DNA of 64,000 nucleotides from Lepidodermella squamata (lineage: Eukaryota; Gastrotricha), in assembly GCA_047495785.1 (NCBI GenBank), contig JBLDXI010000020.1, positions 248,001 to 312,000 on the forward strand. The letters are read 5' to 3'. Position numbers and translations under genes: made by a program. Below are positions 35,096 to 47,472 of this stretch, one piece after another. Positions within the stretch are counted from its first letter, which is position 1. Each line of letters starts with the position of its first letter. The notes beneath the pieces are model-generated. The model was not told the DNA's origin. It worked only from the letters and a program-made list of their open reading frames with translations, and searched no databases.

Positions 35096-37933
35096 ATGAC
35101 AGACTATGACTCTCGTATTTTCGAAGCCTTCGTTGCTGATGGGCGTCTTTTCATGAAGCTGCTACAAAGGGCAGTCGATTCAATCGTAGCAAATTCATTC
35201 TCAGAATCTAACAGTTCAACGGTTTGTAACTTGATTATTTATTCCTGGTTTAATTTTGGTGATTTTCAAGAGATGTCGGATAACTTGTAAGGTGAATGAA
35301 TTGCCCTCGTGTCCCGAAATCAGTTTTACCAAGGCTCCGAGATCTCGTGATGTCGGCAAATTAATACAATTCACTGGCATCGTCGTTGGAATGACTCAAG
35401 CGAGTGTCATTAACTTTCAGCGATCATTTTCTTGCAACAAATGCAAGATGGTATTCACGCAGGAGGTGGACGTTTTAGACAAATCATTTTCATGCAAGCC
35501 TTCTCATTGCCCAAGCGTCGAACCATGCCCTGGCCGGGCATTCACGGAACGCAAAAGCGAAGGTAAGCACCACCTATCATTACTATTGGTCGATCAGGCT
35601 TGGGTTTTTCAGAAGTCGATGTGACTAAACAGCGGTTACGCAACTTTCAAGAGTTAATCGTGCAAGAATTAGCTGCTGGCGATGCTCATCTTGGAAGTGC
35701 TGGCGAAGCATCGCGTTCCATGCCCGGATCAGTCACTGTGCTTTTACTCGATTCCCTGATCGATTCATGTAAACCTGGTGACTGGGTTTCAGTGATGTAA
35801 GTTGACAAGTTTCGAGGCGGTAATTGATCGTTAACGTTTTCAGAGGCTTAGTAGAAAACAGATGGAAGTCGTTGAGTCACATTTCTCCTTTGAGCGAGAC
35901 GGAAACAGTAATGCTCGCTAGGTAAGATAAACAATTGTACTACATCGCAATTCCTCTAATTTAAATTGAAGCTCTATCACCGTGTTGAGCTCATCTGTTG
36001 AACAGCAACTGCCTATGGATCTCGAGGCTGAAGACGACGAGTTCAGGTTCTTTTGGGCCCTCGGAACTGACAGACAGTTGGCGACTCGTGATCAAATTGT
36101 GGCTAGCATTTGCCCGCGCCTTTACGGTCTTTATCCACTCAAGCTAGCAATCGCGCTGATGTTATTGAGTGGAAGCTCCGCAGTAGGCAAACTTTGTTTT
36201 TAAGTTGCTCTTTTTATGGGAATTATTTCAGCCAAACACAGCGTCTAAGGCGGTTACCAAAAGATCTGAGATTCATGTGCTTCTCGTGGGAGACCCTGGA
36301 ACAGGCAAATCTCAACTTCTAGGCTTCGCTAAAAAGCTGGCACGCCGTTCAGTTCTGACAACCGGTGTGGGAACTTCAGCAGCTGGTCTCACTGTTGCCG
36401 CTGTTCAAACAGCAACAGGGTGGAGCTTAGAACCTGGCGCTCTGCTATTGGCTGATCGAGGCTTGTGTTGCATTGATGAATTCTCTCGGATGCGAGCCCA
36501 CGACAAAACTGTGGTTCATGAAGCACTCGAGCAGCAAACTGTATCAGTTGCAAAAGCTGGAATTGTTTGCCGACTGCCATGCAGGACAGCTGTACTAGCC
36601 GCGACCAATGCCAGAGGAAATTATGACTTGGATATGCCTCTCACCGTGAATACTTCTCTAAGTGCGCCATTGCTCAGCCGGTTTGATCTCATATTCATTC
36701 TTCGTGATTCCAAAAACCGAGACTGGGATAGTCAAGTTGCCGATCACATTCTTACTTTTGGTGCTTGTAAGTTGAGCCAAAACTTTCTTGAAAATTGTCT
36801 TGAAAATTATTTCTTATTTCGATCAGTGGAATTGGACGAATCGGATTCATCTGTTTGGCCTGCTCCCAGGCTCAGGTCGTATCTTACTTATTGCTCTCGG
36901 ACAACGCCTAAATTATCTCAGGCAGCTAGCAGGCTGTTGACAGCTTACTATGTGCACCGGCGGAACGAAAACAATGACATCGATGCTGAGGGACGTACAA
37001 CGACCCGCCTGTTGGACAGGTTACTAATCATCACCTTACGTCCTTCGTTAATTTTTTTCTGCCCATTGCTCCAGCTTGGCGCGACTCACTCAAGCGCACG
37101 CGAAACTGATGTGCCGATGTGGGGATGCAAATTTAGTCGATGCTATACAATCCGTGATATTGATGGAAATTAGTAGAATGTCGTCGACTAGATCATCACC
37201 GAACGGAGAAATTTTCGATTTCAAAATTGAAAATGCAGCGCTTCTGGCTTTTCCTGAAGATCCGGACCAGTTTTTGATTGAGAGAGGTAGGATGAGCAAC
37301 AATTGCAGTTTCCATCGTCATCACTGTTTTTAAGGTCTTGAACTTCTCACTGCACTTGATTTGGACGATTTGGTTGATCAGTTTTATCGTGAAAGCTCTA
37401 GCGGCGACAATTCTCGGAAAATGACCGACTTGAATTGCCCGAATGATCAACCTGATCCGATTCAAGATGACATAGTGTTTCAACATGGAGAACATGCATC
37501 TCAAGTTCGTGATGCACAATTGTCTAAAAATAACCCCGGGAGCCCTGATTTCAATGACCTTGACGGCTTTCCTGCGCCGTCCTTTCAGAACGCTCGAACT
37601 TCAAGCCAATCCAATGTCCAGCATTGTCCATCTAGTTCGACGAATGAACCAAAATTGCACTCGGTTCCGGTTTCAGGAGCTCCGGGGCGTAAAAAGTTTG
37701 TTTTCACCTCTTCGCAATCAATAGTGAATAGCGGGGCGTCGCAATCTTCTCAAGCCATCTCATCAGCAAATAACCCTGTTCGGAAGAGGACGCATCAAGA
37801 TCAGCCGCTCTCCCAACTTCCTCAGCAGCCTGAAAACCGCCCATCTCAAGCCGCTTCGACTAATGGATCAAACCCCTGTGATAACTCTTCAAAGGCAAAC
37901 AAACTATCAAAATTTGCGTTTGAAAAAAATTGA
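35096..37933 (+). CDS. MCM9: DNA helicase MCM9
   Basis: Nine exons: 35096-35221, 35271-35562, 35613-35796, 35844-35921, 35972-36182, 36232-36766, 36827-37019, 37075-37286 and 37335-37933, giving 809 aa, all GT-AG with introns mostly about 50 nt. The N-terminal domain carries a zinc finger (CNKC...FSCKPSHCPSVEPC). The AAA+ core shows Walker A GDPGTGKS, TTGVGTSAAGLTVAAV, Walker B LCCIDEF, EALEQQTVSVAKAG and the arginine-finger motif LLSRFD. The sequence is closer to MCM9 than to MCM2-7 or MCM8 (LARLTQAHAKLM after the lid). MCM8-MCM9 acts in homologous recombination and mismatch repair. The last ~190 residues are Ser/Gln/Pro-rich and disordered, as in other MCM9 proteins. Confidence 0.95.
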
Positions 37934-37995
37934 TATGGAAATGATGAATAGTTGATGCATCGGCTGAATCGCCTCGATAGATGCTTAGATAGAAT

Positions 37996-38001
37996 AATAA
38001 A
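37996..38001 (+). terminator. Poly(A) signal AATAAA of MCM9
   Basis: AATAAA 62 nt after the MCM9 stop codon. Confidence 0.55.
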
Positions 38002-38612
38002 ATATGGACTTATGGATATCTTGCAGTTGAATTTATTTACGGTTATTCACAGTTGTCTACTCCATTTCCCATTCGCGTTTGAATAAACTTAATTGGAAAT
38101 GTCGATCATGCATTGGTATGAATTTTTACATGATCATACTGAGGAATAAACTCCTTTAGCCGATAGCCCTAATTGCGTCACCTATTTGCCTGCTCTTGGC
38201 TCTTATCGATCGCCTCTTAGAAGTGCGAAACCTCTAGCAACCTTCAGAAACTACCAACTTCAGTTACCGTGGCATACGTTATGCTGCTTCAGCTTGAGTT
38301 TTGTCAGAGCTGGTTTCTCTGATAACTTCCAGCTAAAATGTCCAGTGGCCTTGCAAGCAAACACTGATAGCCCCCACTCTAATATGACGTTTGCTAATTA
38401 GACGGGAAGCTGATTGAGCTGAATGATGCTGTGCAATACTCGTTTGACAACGTTATGGTTTTACGGAACCTTTAGAGACGTAAAGCTAAACACCGACATT
38501 TTCAATTTGCCAGTTTCTTGAGATCTCTAGTTTGCCATTTGTATTATATTGTATTATATTGTTTACCTATTTGCAAATTTCATCATTGAATTCAGCAAAT
38601 TAAAAATGAAGC
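38002..38612. other. Non-coding interval
   Basis: Downstream of MCM9. A short open frame (38186-38401) has no recognisable domain. Nothing else seen. Confidence 0.45.
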
Positions 38613-39389
38613 ACCCCGTACAGAAAAAATAAGCTGGAATGCAACAACGTAACATGGAAAGTAGCGATGTGCCACCAACGCAACATGGCAAACCATTTTC
38701 CATGTTATTTTGTCGTCCTGACAAGTGGATTTAACAGGTTACGCCTAAACATGGCAAGATTTTACAAGCGTTAACATGTTGAAATTTTACCTTGGAAATT
38801 TTTTAACGTGGCATTTTTGCGTCCTAACATGGAATGAATGAGAGGGGGGCTGACATGGAGAGAAGCTGACATAAAACTGAAAAATTGAACTTGGACATTT
38901 TGCGAAGAAAATTGTCAAAGTTAACCATGGGTTCACCCGACTAGTGAAGGGTTTTACCCGTCTAATTATTTCAATTTTTTATTCAATTGCAAATTGCAAC
39001 TAATTTTTTCTTCACTTTTGTTCAGCTGACCTGCGTGTGAGACAATATTGCTTGTTATGGTATGTTTTTGATCAGTCTCTATTCGGTGCAATCAGCCTAT
39101 TAAGTGCACTTCAAGTAGCAGTTGCGCACTCCGAAGTATCAAGAGTGGTAAGAGAGGCTGGGTGTGTTGTGTGGGCTTGCGTCAGCGAGACTGGGCTGGC
39201 CGAGGTTCGAATCCCGCAGCCGGCGGTCGTGTTTTTCTTTTTTTCTTATTTTCACTTCCATGTCAGGACGACTTTTCAACATGTAACTTATCTCCATGGA
39301 AAGTAGCAATACTCCAAGGTAAGGATTGACATGTTAAAACGCAACATGGCAAAATGTCGTCCTAGCACCTTATTTTTTCTGTACGGGGT
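38613..39389. mobile_element. 777-bp non-autonomous inverted-repeat transposon
   Basis: Ends 38613-38633 and 39369-39389 are a perfect 21-bp inverted repeat starting ACCCCGTACAGAAAAAAT. Near both ends the motif AACATGG recurs in direct and inverted orientation, often within CGCAACATGGCAAA, together with GTCGTCCT(A/G). Such subterminal arrays are typical transposase-binding sites. No transposase is encoded and no target duplication is clear. A tRNA-like segment lies inside. Confidence 0.82.
39137..39237 (+). ncRNA. Decayed tRNA-like (SINE-head) segment inside the transposon
   Basis: An A-box-like AGAGTGGTAAGAG (39142-39154) is followed 50 nt later by a perfect B box GGTTCGAATCC (39204-39214) and then by a T5 run (39232-39236) able to stop Pol III. 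The T-loop TTCGAAT is intact, but three of five T-stem pairs and the acceptor stem do not form, so it is not a working tRNA. Likely a tRNA or SINE relic. Confidence 0.45.
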
Positions 39390-41798
39390 ATTCAAACACC
39401 ATATATCGCTGCGTCTTCGTGGGTCCATTAGTTGACCGTGGGACCGTGGATACTCTGTGTGAGTTAGCTCATTTCATTTCATTTCATAGCTTCTGCTTCA
39501 CCTGGTCTAACCCAGGTTGCCAACCAAATTGAGATATTTAATGCCAATTTTCTTTACTTGAGCTTCATCAAGGGTCATAGTCAAGGGTCTATAAATAACA
39601 GCAACACCCCGCATGATGATATTAGTTAGATGATATCAGATGATGTTAGTTTTCTTATTTCATTCCGCAACTTTTTATGGCGAAATTACCTTGGACATTC
39701 AGAGCTTCAATCAATACACAAGTTCTTCAGATCCTCCCGTGATCGCAATCACGTTGTAACTTGTGTGCATTTTGGTTTGTAATTTTTGTAATTCAACTCT
39801 CGAATTCCTGAAAAGAAGTCTCAACAGAACTGCATCGTATGCTGAACCGCGTCAATGCCGTTAATAGTGGGAGCATCCTACAATAATATTCTACCGAAGC
39901 AGAATTACCTGAAGCTTCAATGGTTCAATCGAATTCGAAATTCGACATGATCAAATTACTTTCTCGGAGCTAAAACTACCTTTTGAGAGAGCCGCTTCTG
40001 AAAACAGCATTTACACTTATTAACCGCGATTATTTACAGACGGAGTAAGCTATTGTAACTGCGATGTCGTTGTTAAGATCATTGCTATTTGCTTCTGCAC
40101 TACTGATAGCAATACAGCGATTGTCATGGGAAACACCAAGTCTGCGCAGTTTCAGGTTTTTGCGCGACGCCAAGGCAGGAAGCGCCGAGCCAGACTGGCC
40201 AGCCTAAAACAGCTACTTGCGATAGACTGTAGAGCACGCGAAGTGCCGCGAAGTGCTGACTGCGCGAAACCATCCCATCATCAGCCGCATTCGCCGCAGA
40301 TCCATATATTCATGCGTCTATTAAGGCGGCTTGCATTAGTTATTACACGACAGTATAATTTCGATGAGATTTCGCATTGTATATCGCAGTAATAATAATC
40401 ATCATCGCTGTCGCCGCCGTCTGCGTATATGTCTGGCCCAGACGGCCTTAAAGCACTCGGGCGACGAGACATTGAGGACACTGCACCGGCGTGACCTCGA
40501 ATTTCGTTTGGGACGTGAATTGAACGTGACGACGCGTTTCTTGTTTTGTCAGAAGAATAAATTCATTATTTACCCGTCTGGCCGGCAGACGAATAACAAT
40601 AACAGTGTAAACTATGCATGTACTGGACATGTGGCCGGCCGGCCAGTGCTTTGCGGTCACTCGAGTGCATGTGTCCCCGCAGGATCGATGCGCGAGCGCG
40701 CGGCTTTATCGTTATATTACACGGCCATTACGTACGCGTACATTTATTGCGGCGAGCGAGCGCGCGCCGGGGAGCGCACGCTTGCTGAAATGCTCGCAGA
40801 CGGCGCGCACAATAGATTGGCAATAGATTTGTCAAAGCAGTCGTCGGGTGACCTCGCTGCGACGAGTTCACAGCCGGTCTGGCTCGTTGCCGATAGTAGT
40901 CGGCGGCGGCGACGACGGCGGCGGGAGAACGACCGGCCAGACAGACAGTACTGCCAAATATACGCGCTCGGCGCTCGAGGACACGAGCGCGCAGATCGAC
41001 GCCGTGCGTTTTTATGGCCCGGCCAGACGACGTAACACATAACTGCGCTATTACATGCACGCATGCGAGTACTGACTGACTGACGTGTCTGTGTGTGCAC
41101 AATGCGCCGTCGCGCCGCCGCCGATTGCCAAAAGTGTGCAGCAACGTCTTGTGGTCACCGCCGTCTCATCCCGTGCCTTCGGAGCCGCCGCGGCTAATCC
41201 AGTCGACCACTTGTTCTGCGCCGATAAAATTTCTTCTTTCCAACAACCTTGACTTTGACTCTGAAGTAACTAGCAGCTCACCGCGCACTGCTAATGTAGC
41301 GTGGCGCAACCGAACACCACTCACTACTTGCGGCAATCTAACTTATTATAACCCATCTTGATTTTTTCCTACATAGGCATTTACAGTTTACGCCAATTTA
41401 CTTATTACACCTTTTTAATCCTGATATTGCTATATGCTGTGGCCAGCTTTATAAGTGACGACCGAGCCAGCGTTTATATTTACGCTGCTTTAACTTATCG
41501 TCGCCGATTTTTTCCGTTGCCGTCTTGTTCACGCGATACCTTTTTGGGAGCGCGTATTACCAAGTGGCGCTGACGCAGCACTGGCTCTTTCTGTTTCCCG
41601 GCCGCCCATTCCCGGCGGCGACGCAGACAACAAATCAGATTCGGGTGCCAGCTGTCTCGACGACGTAAACTTACTTGCTTTTTTGCTTAGGTGAACCTTT
41701 TTCTAGCGATTTTCCCGATATTATAGTTGACCGACGTCGTAGTTCAGCCGCTCACCAACTCGCCGCCGTCGTTTTTTGGCTCTAGTAATAGCGCCAAA
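39390..41798. promoter_or_regulatory. Upstream region and probable 5' leader of FoxN1/4
   Basis: 2.4 kb before the FoxN start codon. From about 40,600 to 41,130 the sequence is GC-rich with many CpG and GCGCGC runs, unlike its surroundings, and open in several frames on both strands through composition alone. A promoter or 5' UTR is likely. No gene is supportable. Confidence 0.4.
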
Positions 41799-44700
41799 AT
41801 GATCGGAGGGTCGTTTGTTACCAACGGTGGCAATGCTATGCTGCAGCAACAGCAGCAACAACAGCAGCAACAGTTCGGCCGAACTCCGGTCATGATGCAG
41901 CAGCAGCAGCAGCAACAGGGCCCGAAACCTCAGCAGCAAGCGCAACAGCAGCAATCGCTGCTCGGGCGAAGCTTGTCGTCGCCGAACGGGCAAATGGCGC
42001 CGCCGAACAACACGGCGGGCAACCGGGTCATGTACAGCCCGTCGCCTTCGCCGTCTACAAATTCGTATCAGTTACTTTCGGGCCAACAAATTAGGCCTTT
42101 TTCGCCACCTCTCATCCTAAGCCCCGTGCCTAATAATGCTCAACAACAACAGCAGCAACAGCAGCAGCAGCAACAACAACAGCAACAGCAACAGCAGTTT
42201 GCCAACCAGGTAAATCGACAGCAGCAGCAGCCATCGCAACAACAGCCTCAGTTCATGGTGAAGAAGGAGATCGAAAGACCGGAAAGCCGGGATAGCCCCT
42301 TCGGAAATATGCAACAGCAACAGCATCAACGGCAACAGGCATTCCAAAACCAGTTTGCCATGCAACAACAGCAGCAACAACAGCAACAGCAACAGCAACA
42401 ACAGCGGGCTGGGATGAACGCCATGTCGCCGGAGCCCTCGTATCAACCGACTTATGCGACATTATCGCCAGCCGTTAACGGCCAACAGCAACAGGGCGAT
42501 TTTTTGGTGATGAGAGGTGGCCAAGGTCAAAACCAGCCTGGTATGTTCGCGATGTCCCCACAGCCCGGCGGGCCAGTTTTTATGCTATCCTCGTCGCCGG
42601 AGAACCAGCAGTCGGGTGCGAACATGACGCTGGCGCAGTTGCAGCAGCAACAGCAGCAACACGCCCAGCAACAAGCAATGGCGGCTCAGCAATTTCAGGC
42701 GCACCACCTCGCCGACCATGCGGCCTACTTGCGACACCCAGCCCAGGATCACCATGCGATGATGCACCACGCCGCTAACGGTGGGCCAATGATGGGTGGC
42801 GGTATGCCGCCGATGTTCGGCGGTGGCGGCGGGCCCGATGTCATGGGCGGCATGTCGCCGGGGCCGATGATGATGCACGGCGGTGGGGCTCATTCTTCGC
42901 ACCCGGCTACAGCGGCGGCACTTTTCGAAGACCGACTCAGTATAGGCGGCCTCTTAGGTCCCAACGTTGGGCTCGGCCTCGGCCGCATGGGACCCGGAGG
43001 GCCGTGTTCGTTCAACAAAGCGCCAATGCAGCCCGGCGTCGGCTTAGGCAGCGGCGACAAAATGTTCCCTAAACCAGCCTACTCTTATTCCTGCCTCATC
43101 GCCTTGGCTTTGAAGAACAGCAAGAATGGTAGCCTACCCGTCAGTGGCATTTACAACTTCATGATGTGAGTTTTACTATCATATCTTTGCGTTTTTTAGA
43201 TTAGTTATTAGCAACTAAGACCCCATTAACAAAGTCGGCGCCCGTGCTTTGTTGCGCGGAGATTTCACGTTACGATGAAAGCGCGATCTCTATTCTCGCC
43301 TGCCGAGCGCTAATCGACCGTGCAGTCCGCCTTTTGACCCCGTTATGACCCGCCTGTTCACCCACGAAACGAGGCGTTACAGCCTAGCCTCAATTTAGCC
43401 TCATTTTAGCGTATTACCTCGATGCATTTCCTTGAGGTCATTTATGAAGACTCCATACTTTGAAGTTATCTGAAAGACTTGGGTGAAAAATGAACGAAAA
43501 ATTGTTACATTTTGTTAAACTTCATACTTCAGCTAACTGTATGAAAACTCGAAGGTGGAATGGGTAGATAAATGAAAACCCGTAATGATACCATTTTGAT
43601 CATTTATTCAAAAAGATGAACGCTTGAAGTTAATCTGGTGTATTTTCATTTTAGTGAACACTTCCCCTACTTCCGCTCGGCGCCCGATGGCTGGAAGAAC
43701 TCAGTGCGGCACAACTTATCGCTAAACAAGTGTTTTGAAAAAATCGACAATCCTAACAAGCCGAATTCGGGCAGTAAAAAAGGCTGCTTATGGACACTAA
43801 ATCCGGCCAAAGCGACGAAAATGGACGAGGAAATCGCGAAATGTCGAAAGCGCGATCCTTTGGCAATCAAGCGCAGCATGGCAACTCCCGATTGCCTGTT
43901 GGCTCTTGAGCGCGGCTCGTTGAAGATAGACAGCAATGGACGCAGTGCGGCGCATATCGCGGCGCAGCAACAAGCGGCGGCAGCGGCTGCGGCTGTTCAT
44001 GCCGGAGGTCAACGGGTGCAGCATGGCGGACAGCCTACGCCGCCCGAAGACTCGCGCGACGACGATGATGACGGTGAAGATGACGACTGCGACGACGTCG
44101 CATGCTCGCCCGACAACAACAGCAACGGCGCCAGCAACAACAGCGTCGGGCTTCGAGGCGCCCATACACCCGGGTCCGGCACGGACTCTGATCTGGGCGC
44201 GGGTGGGCGCAACGGCGGCGGCACCTATTCGTCCACGGATGGCCTATCGCCGAGCCTCGAGCCGAACATGATTGCTGACATCAACTTCGAGGTAGACGTT
44301 ACACGCGGCCGAGCGCCGTTTGATAGAACACGCACTTAATTTACGATACGTTGTTTTTTTGTTTAAGGCGCCGATCATGGACGCATGCGACTTCTACGGC
44401 GACGACTTCCAGTCGTTCCTGCGCGACCCCACTGCGCCTCCCGGTCTCGTCGGTCTATCCTCATCAAGTTCGCAGGGAATGGGCGGCCGGCATCACCTAG
44501 GTATGCTCGGGCATCACGGCGGTTCGCTGCACCATCTCGGACACATGCACGACCCTACCGGCGCTCTTGGGCTCGGACCCATGTCGACATCAACGGGAAT
44601 TTCGTCATCGTCACCGCTGTCTTCAACGGCGTCACCGGCGGGCCCGCGCTCATCTGGACTTCTCGACTTGATGCCATCGTCGGTGCACCTTCACCAGCAA

Positions 44701-45141
44701 CAGCATCACCATCAATTGTCGCCTTTGAACTGCAATCTGTCTCGGGGCAGCTCGGGCTCGGATCCACTCGGACACCTCGTTCTACCTCATCATCGGATAG
44801 GCTCGGTCGGCTCGCAGTCGGACAACTACGAGTCGCCAGGCCCTGGCCACGGCATCTCAACCAGCAGCGGAATCTGTTCGACGTCTTCACCACATTCGGA
44901 CGTCGGATCGTCGCTGTCACCCTCGGCATCGCCCCCTCCCGCGAAAATGCTGGCCTACTCGGGCCGTATAAGCATTGTCACGAGTAACAACAACGGAAGC
45001 AATAATGGTGGCAATAACGGCAACGGGGGCGGCGTGAACGTTACGTCGAGTCAGGGGCCGGGTGACGGCTCATCGAATGGCCAGCAGCAGCGCACGGTGC
45101 TCACGGCGCATCTTGTCAAGAAGCAAGAGCCCGTGCTATGA
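41799..45141 (+). CDS. FOXN4: Forkhead transcription factor of the FoxN1/4 class
   Basis: Three exons, 41799-43165, 43655-44291 and 44368-45141, GT-AG, giving 925 aa. The forkhead domain spans about residues 424-520 and is split by the 489-nt first intron: [20 protein letters not shown], then [32 protein letters not shown] and [15 protein letters not shown]. The [12 protein letters not shown] start and KGCLW...NPAK wing are specific to FoxN1/4. N-terminal to it are four or more polyglutamine tracts (mixed CAG/CAA; largest about 42139-42198 and 42361-42405) and His/Met/Gly-rich sequence. C-terminal are poly-Ala, a long Asp run and Ser/Gly-rich segments. FoxN1/4 factors act in neural and epithelial (including ciliated-cell) differentiation. 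FoxN1 and FoxN4 are not separable here. Confidence 0.93.
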
Positions 45142-47472
45142 TGAATCTGGCGGCTACTCGTTCGGTGTTCGACGGTGAATTGCAGGTTCGGTTCTATAAA
45201 GAAAATTATCTATACCTATATAGATTATATAAACATGAAATCACTTCGTAGAAAAGAATCTATCTATGTTATACTACCAGCTGTGTTGTGCATTGGTGTA
45301 AAAATAATGATGAATACTGATTCGCGTCTCGCATATGTACTTATTATTTATTAAATCTATTAATTCATTTATCTATGTAACAATCACGCGCAATACCAGT
45401 TGCGCGCCCTGACGTCTCTGCCGCCGTGCAGACATTGTGCCCGAAGAAATCGACGCCGATATCAAATATCGCCGTCTAATATCTTTGTAAATAGTATATA
45501 TTAGCATAAATACTTCAGATGTTTTATACTTTTTCTATAATTTTTGTTTCAATTGACAGCGGCTAATTATGTCTCATGAAGATGGACGGTAAAAATTATT
45601 CATCTTTTATCTGATTGCGCTCACTTTTTTATTTATTTTCGACTGAAAAAAACGAGGCATGAAATTGAACTCGTTGTAAACAATAATTGCAGCTGCTCAC
45701 CTCACTTCCGATATGTAAATGCTCAACGATGAGAGATGAACTGGCCGTCGTCGTGTTGTTATGTTGACGAGAAAAAATCAAAGTTTTATATCGCTCATTT
45801 ATTTGTAAATACTGCCGCGAACCTCAATATGACAGCTACCTCTCGACTATGTACCTCGACTGTTCCTTTCATGCGCTCACCTTTGTAAAAAAAACCCGAG
45901 AAACCAGGAAATTTGCTGCAATTTGAGGGGTACTTATGAATGCGGATAAAAATATCGTGGATTAAAATGGTTTTCATTTTTGCCTCGAAGTAATGGGCAG
46001 TCGGTTTGCAGATGAAACGTGCTCATTATTACCTCTCTTTTTACGGCACATCCTACGTAGCTCTGTAGCCACCATAAAAATAGCGACTATTGATGATGGG
46101 TGTCAATAATTTGTGATCATTCGTGGCCGTTTCTCGGTACGTCGGGCGTCATTTCTGTACGATTAATAACTACGTTATACTCATTATCACATCAGCGCTG
46201 AGACAATGCGGCTCACCTTAAAAGTGTGACTAATTCCTCCTCAATCTCATTGGTCTTATTGTTGTCGATGAAAAATAGAAATTTATTATATGACGAAATA
46301 GCCATATACACTATTAAAATCAATTTGGAAGCAACAACATTTTATTGAAAGATTATTAATAATTGAAGTCACTGCAAGGTTGCATGCCCTGCGTTCCAAT
46401 TTTTGTTTTCAAATTTCTTTCTCTTTCTTTACTGGAAATGTAAAGTTGATGCGACAATGATGAGCATTATTTCCTTTCTTATTTTATACGATGCGTCAAT
46501 CGGCAGTTTGGGTTATGGAAAGCGAGCGAACAATCGGGGTTACTGACAAAATATTACAACCGCTATTATCACTTATCGTAACGTTAGTAGCTAAGGACAG
46601 ATATCGTAAATTCTGCCTCCAATAACTTTATAATAGCGTTAGATAGTCCTCTCTTTAGTATGGTTCAGTCTATATGAAGGAATCAGATGCATAGGTGATA
46701 TTCCCGAACTTGGAATAAATCGAATGAAAGAAATTTGCTCAATACAAGTTGAGGAAATGCAATGTTAGTCCCAATCTCTAATCAAGAAAAATTTATTCGG
46801 CTGTAGCTCATTCGGTTCGTTCGCTCTCATCTATAAAATGTATTCATTTTTGTTGATGTGCTCTTTTTTATCTGCACCGTAAAAGTTTCCTCGTTCAAAT
46901 TCTAATTGAAAAATAAAAAGGAAATAATTGTGTAAACAATGTTTTTTGCTTTCGGAATTGTTTTTTGGCGATGAAAGGCCTCATGGAAGATTTCAAGTAT
47001 TTACTGCCAAAAATAGCCCAGTTTATCGAATCGTAACTAGACTGGTTATTCAATGAGCGATCAATATCTTGGCGAGTACCTGACTCTCCGTACTCTCAGC
47101 GTTCGAAGCAGTACGTATCTGTTTCATCAATCGAAGAATTCGTGATTGAAGAATAATTTCAGCCCATGATGTTGGTCAGTCCCGGCCGGAACGAGACGGG
47201 CTGCTAATTAGTGCCTTATAGGCTTTCGGGAAACGCCATGGAGAGGAATATATAGTTTGTCAGTATTTTTCCGCTAGCCGTGCTGTATTCAAAAATTGCA
47301 AGCCTGTCGTTCATTTTTATTTCAGATCATACGAAGTACAAAATCATTCTTTAAATAGTATTGTAAGGTACTTATCGCACGTTGATGTAGAACGTGTTAT
47401 TATCTCACATTAACGATGTTAGAAGGCAAGGCGACAAAAAGACATTTCGAACAACTATATACACCAACACCA
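45142..47472. other. Non-coding interval between FoxN1/4 and the DIDO1/PHF3-like gene
   Basis: AT-rich 2.3 kb between convergent 3' ends. It probably includes the FoxN 3' UTR. A TTTATT near 47,313 (AATAAA on the minus strand) could end the minus-strand gene. No further gene seen. Confidence 0.45.

Noticed and set aside
39137-39237. Functional tRNA gene
   Set aside because: The B box is perfect, but T-stem and acceptor pairing are broken.
40364-41035. 223-codon plus-strand open frame upstream of FoxN1/4
   Set aside because: Open because the region is GC-rich; other frames on both strands are open too, and the product is a low-complexity Arg-rich string with no domain.
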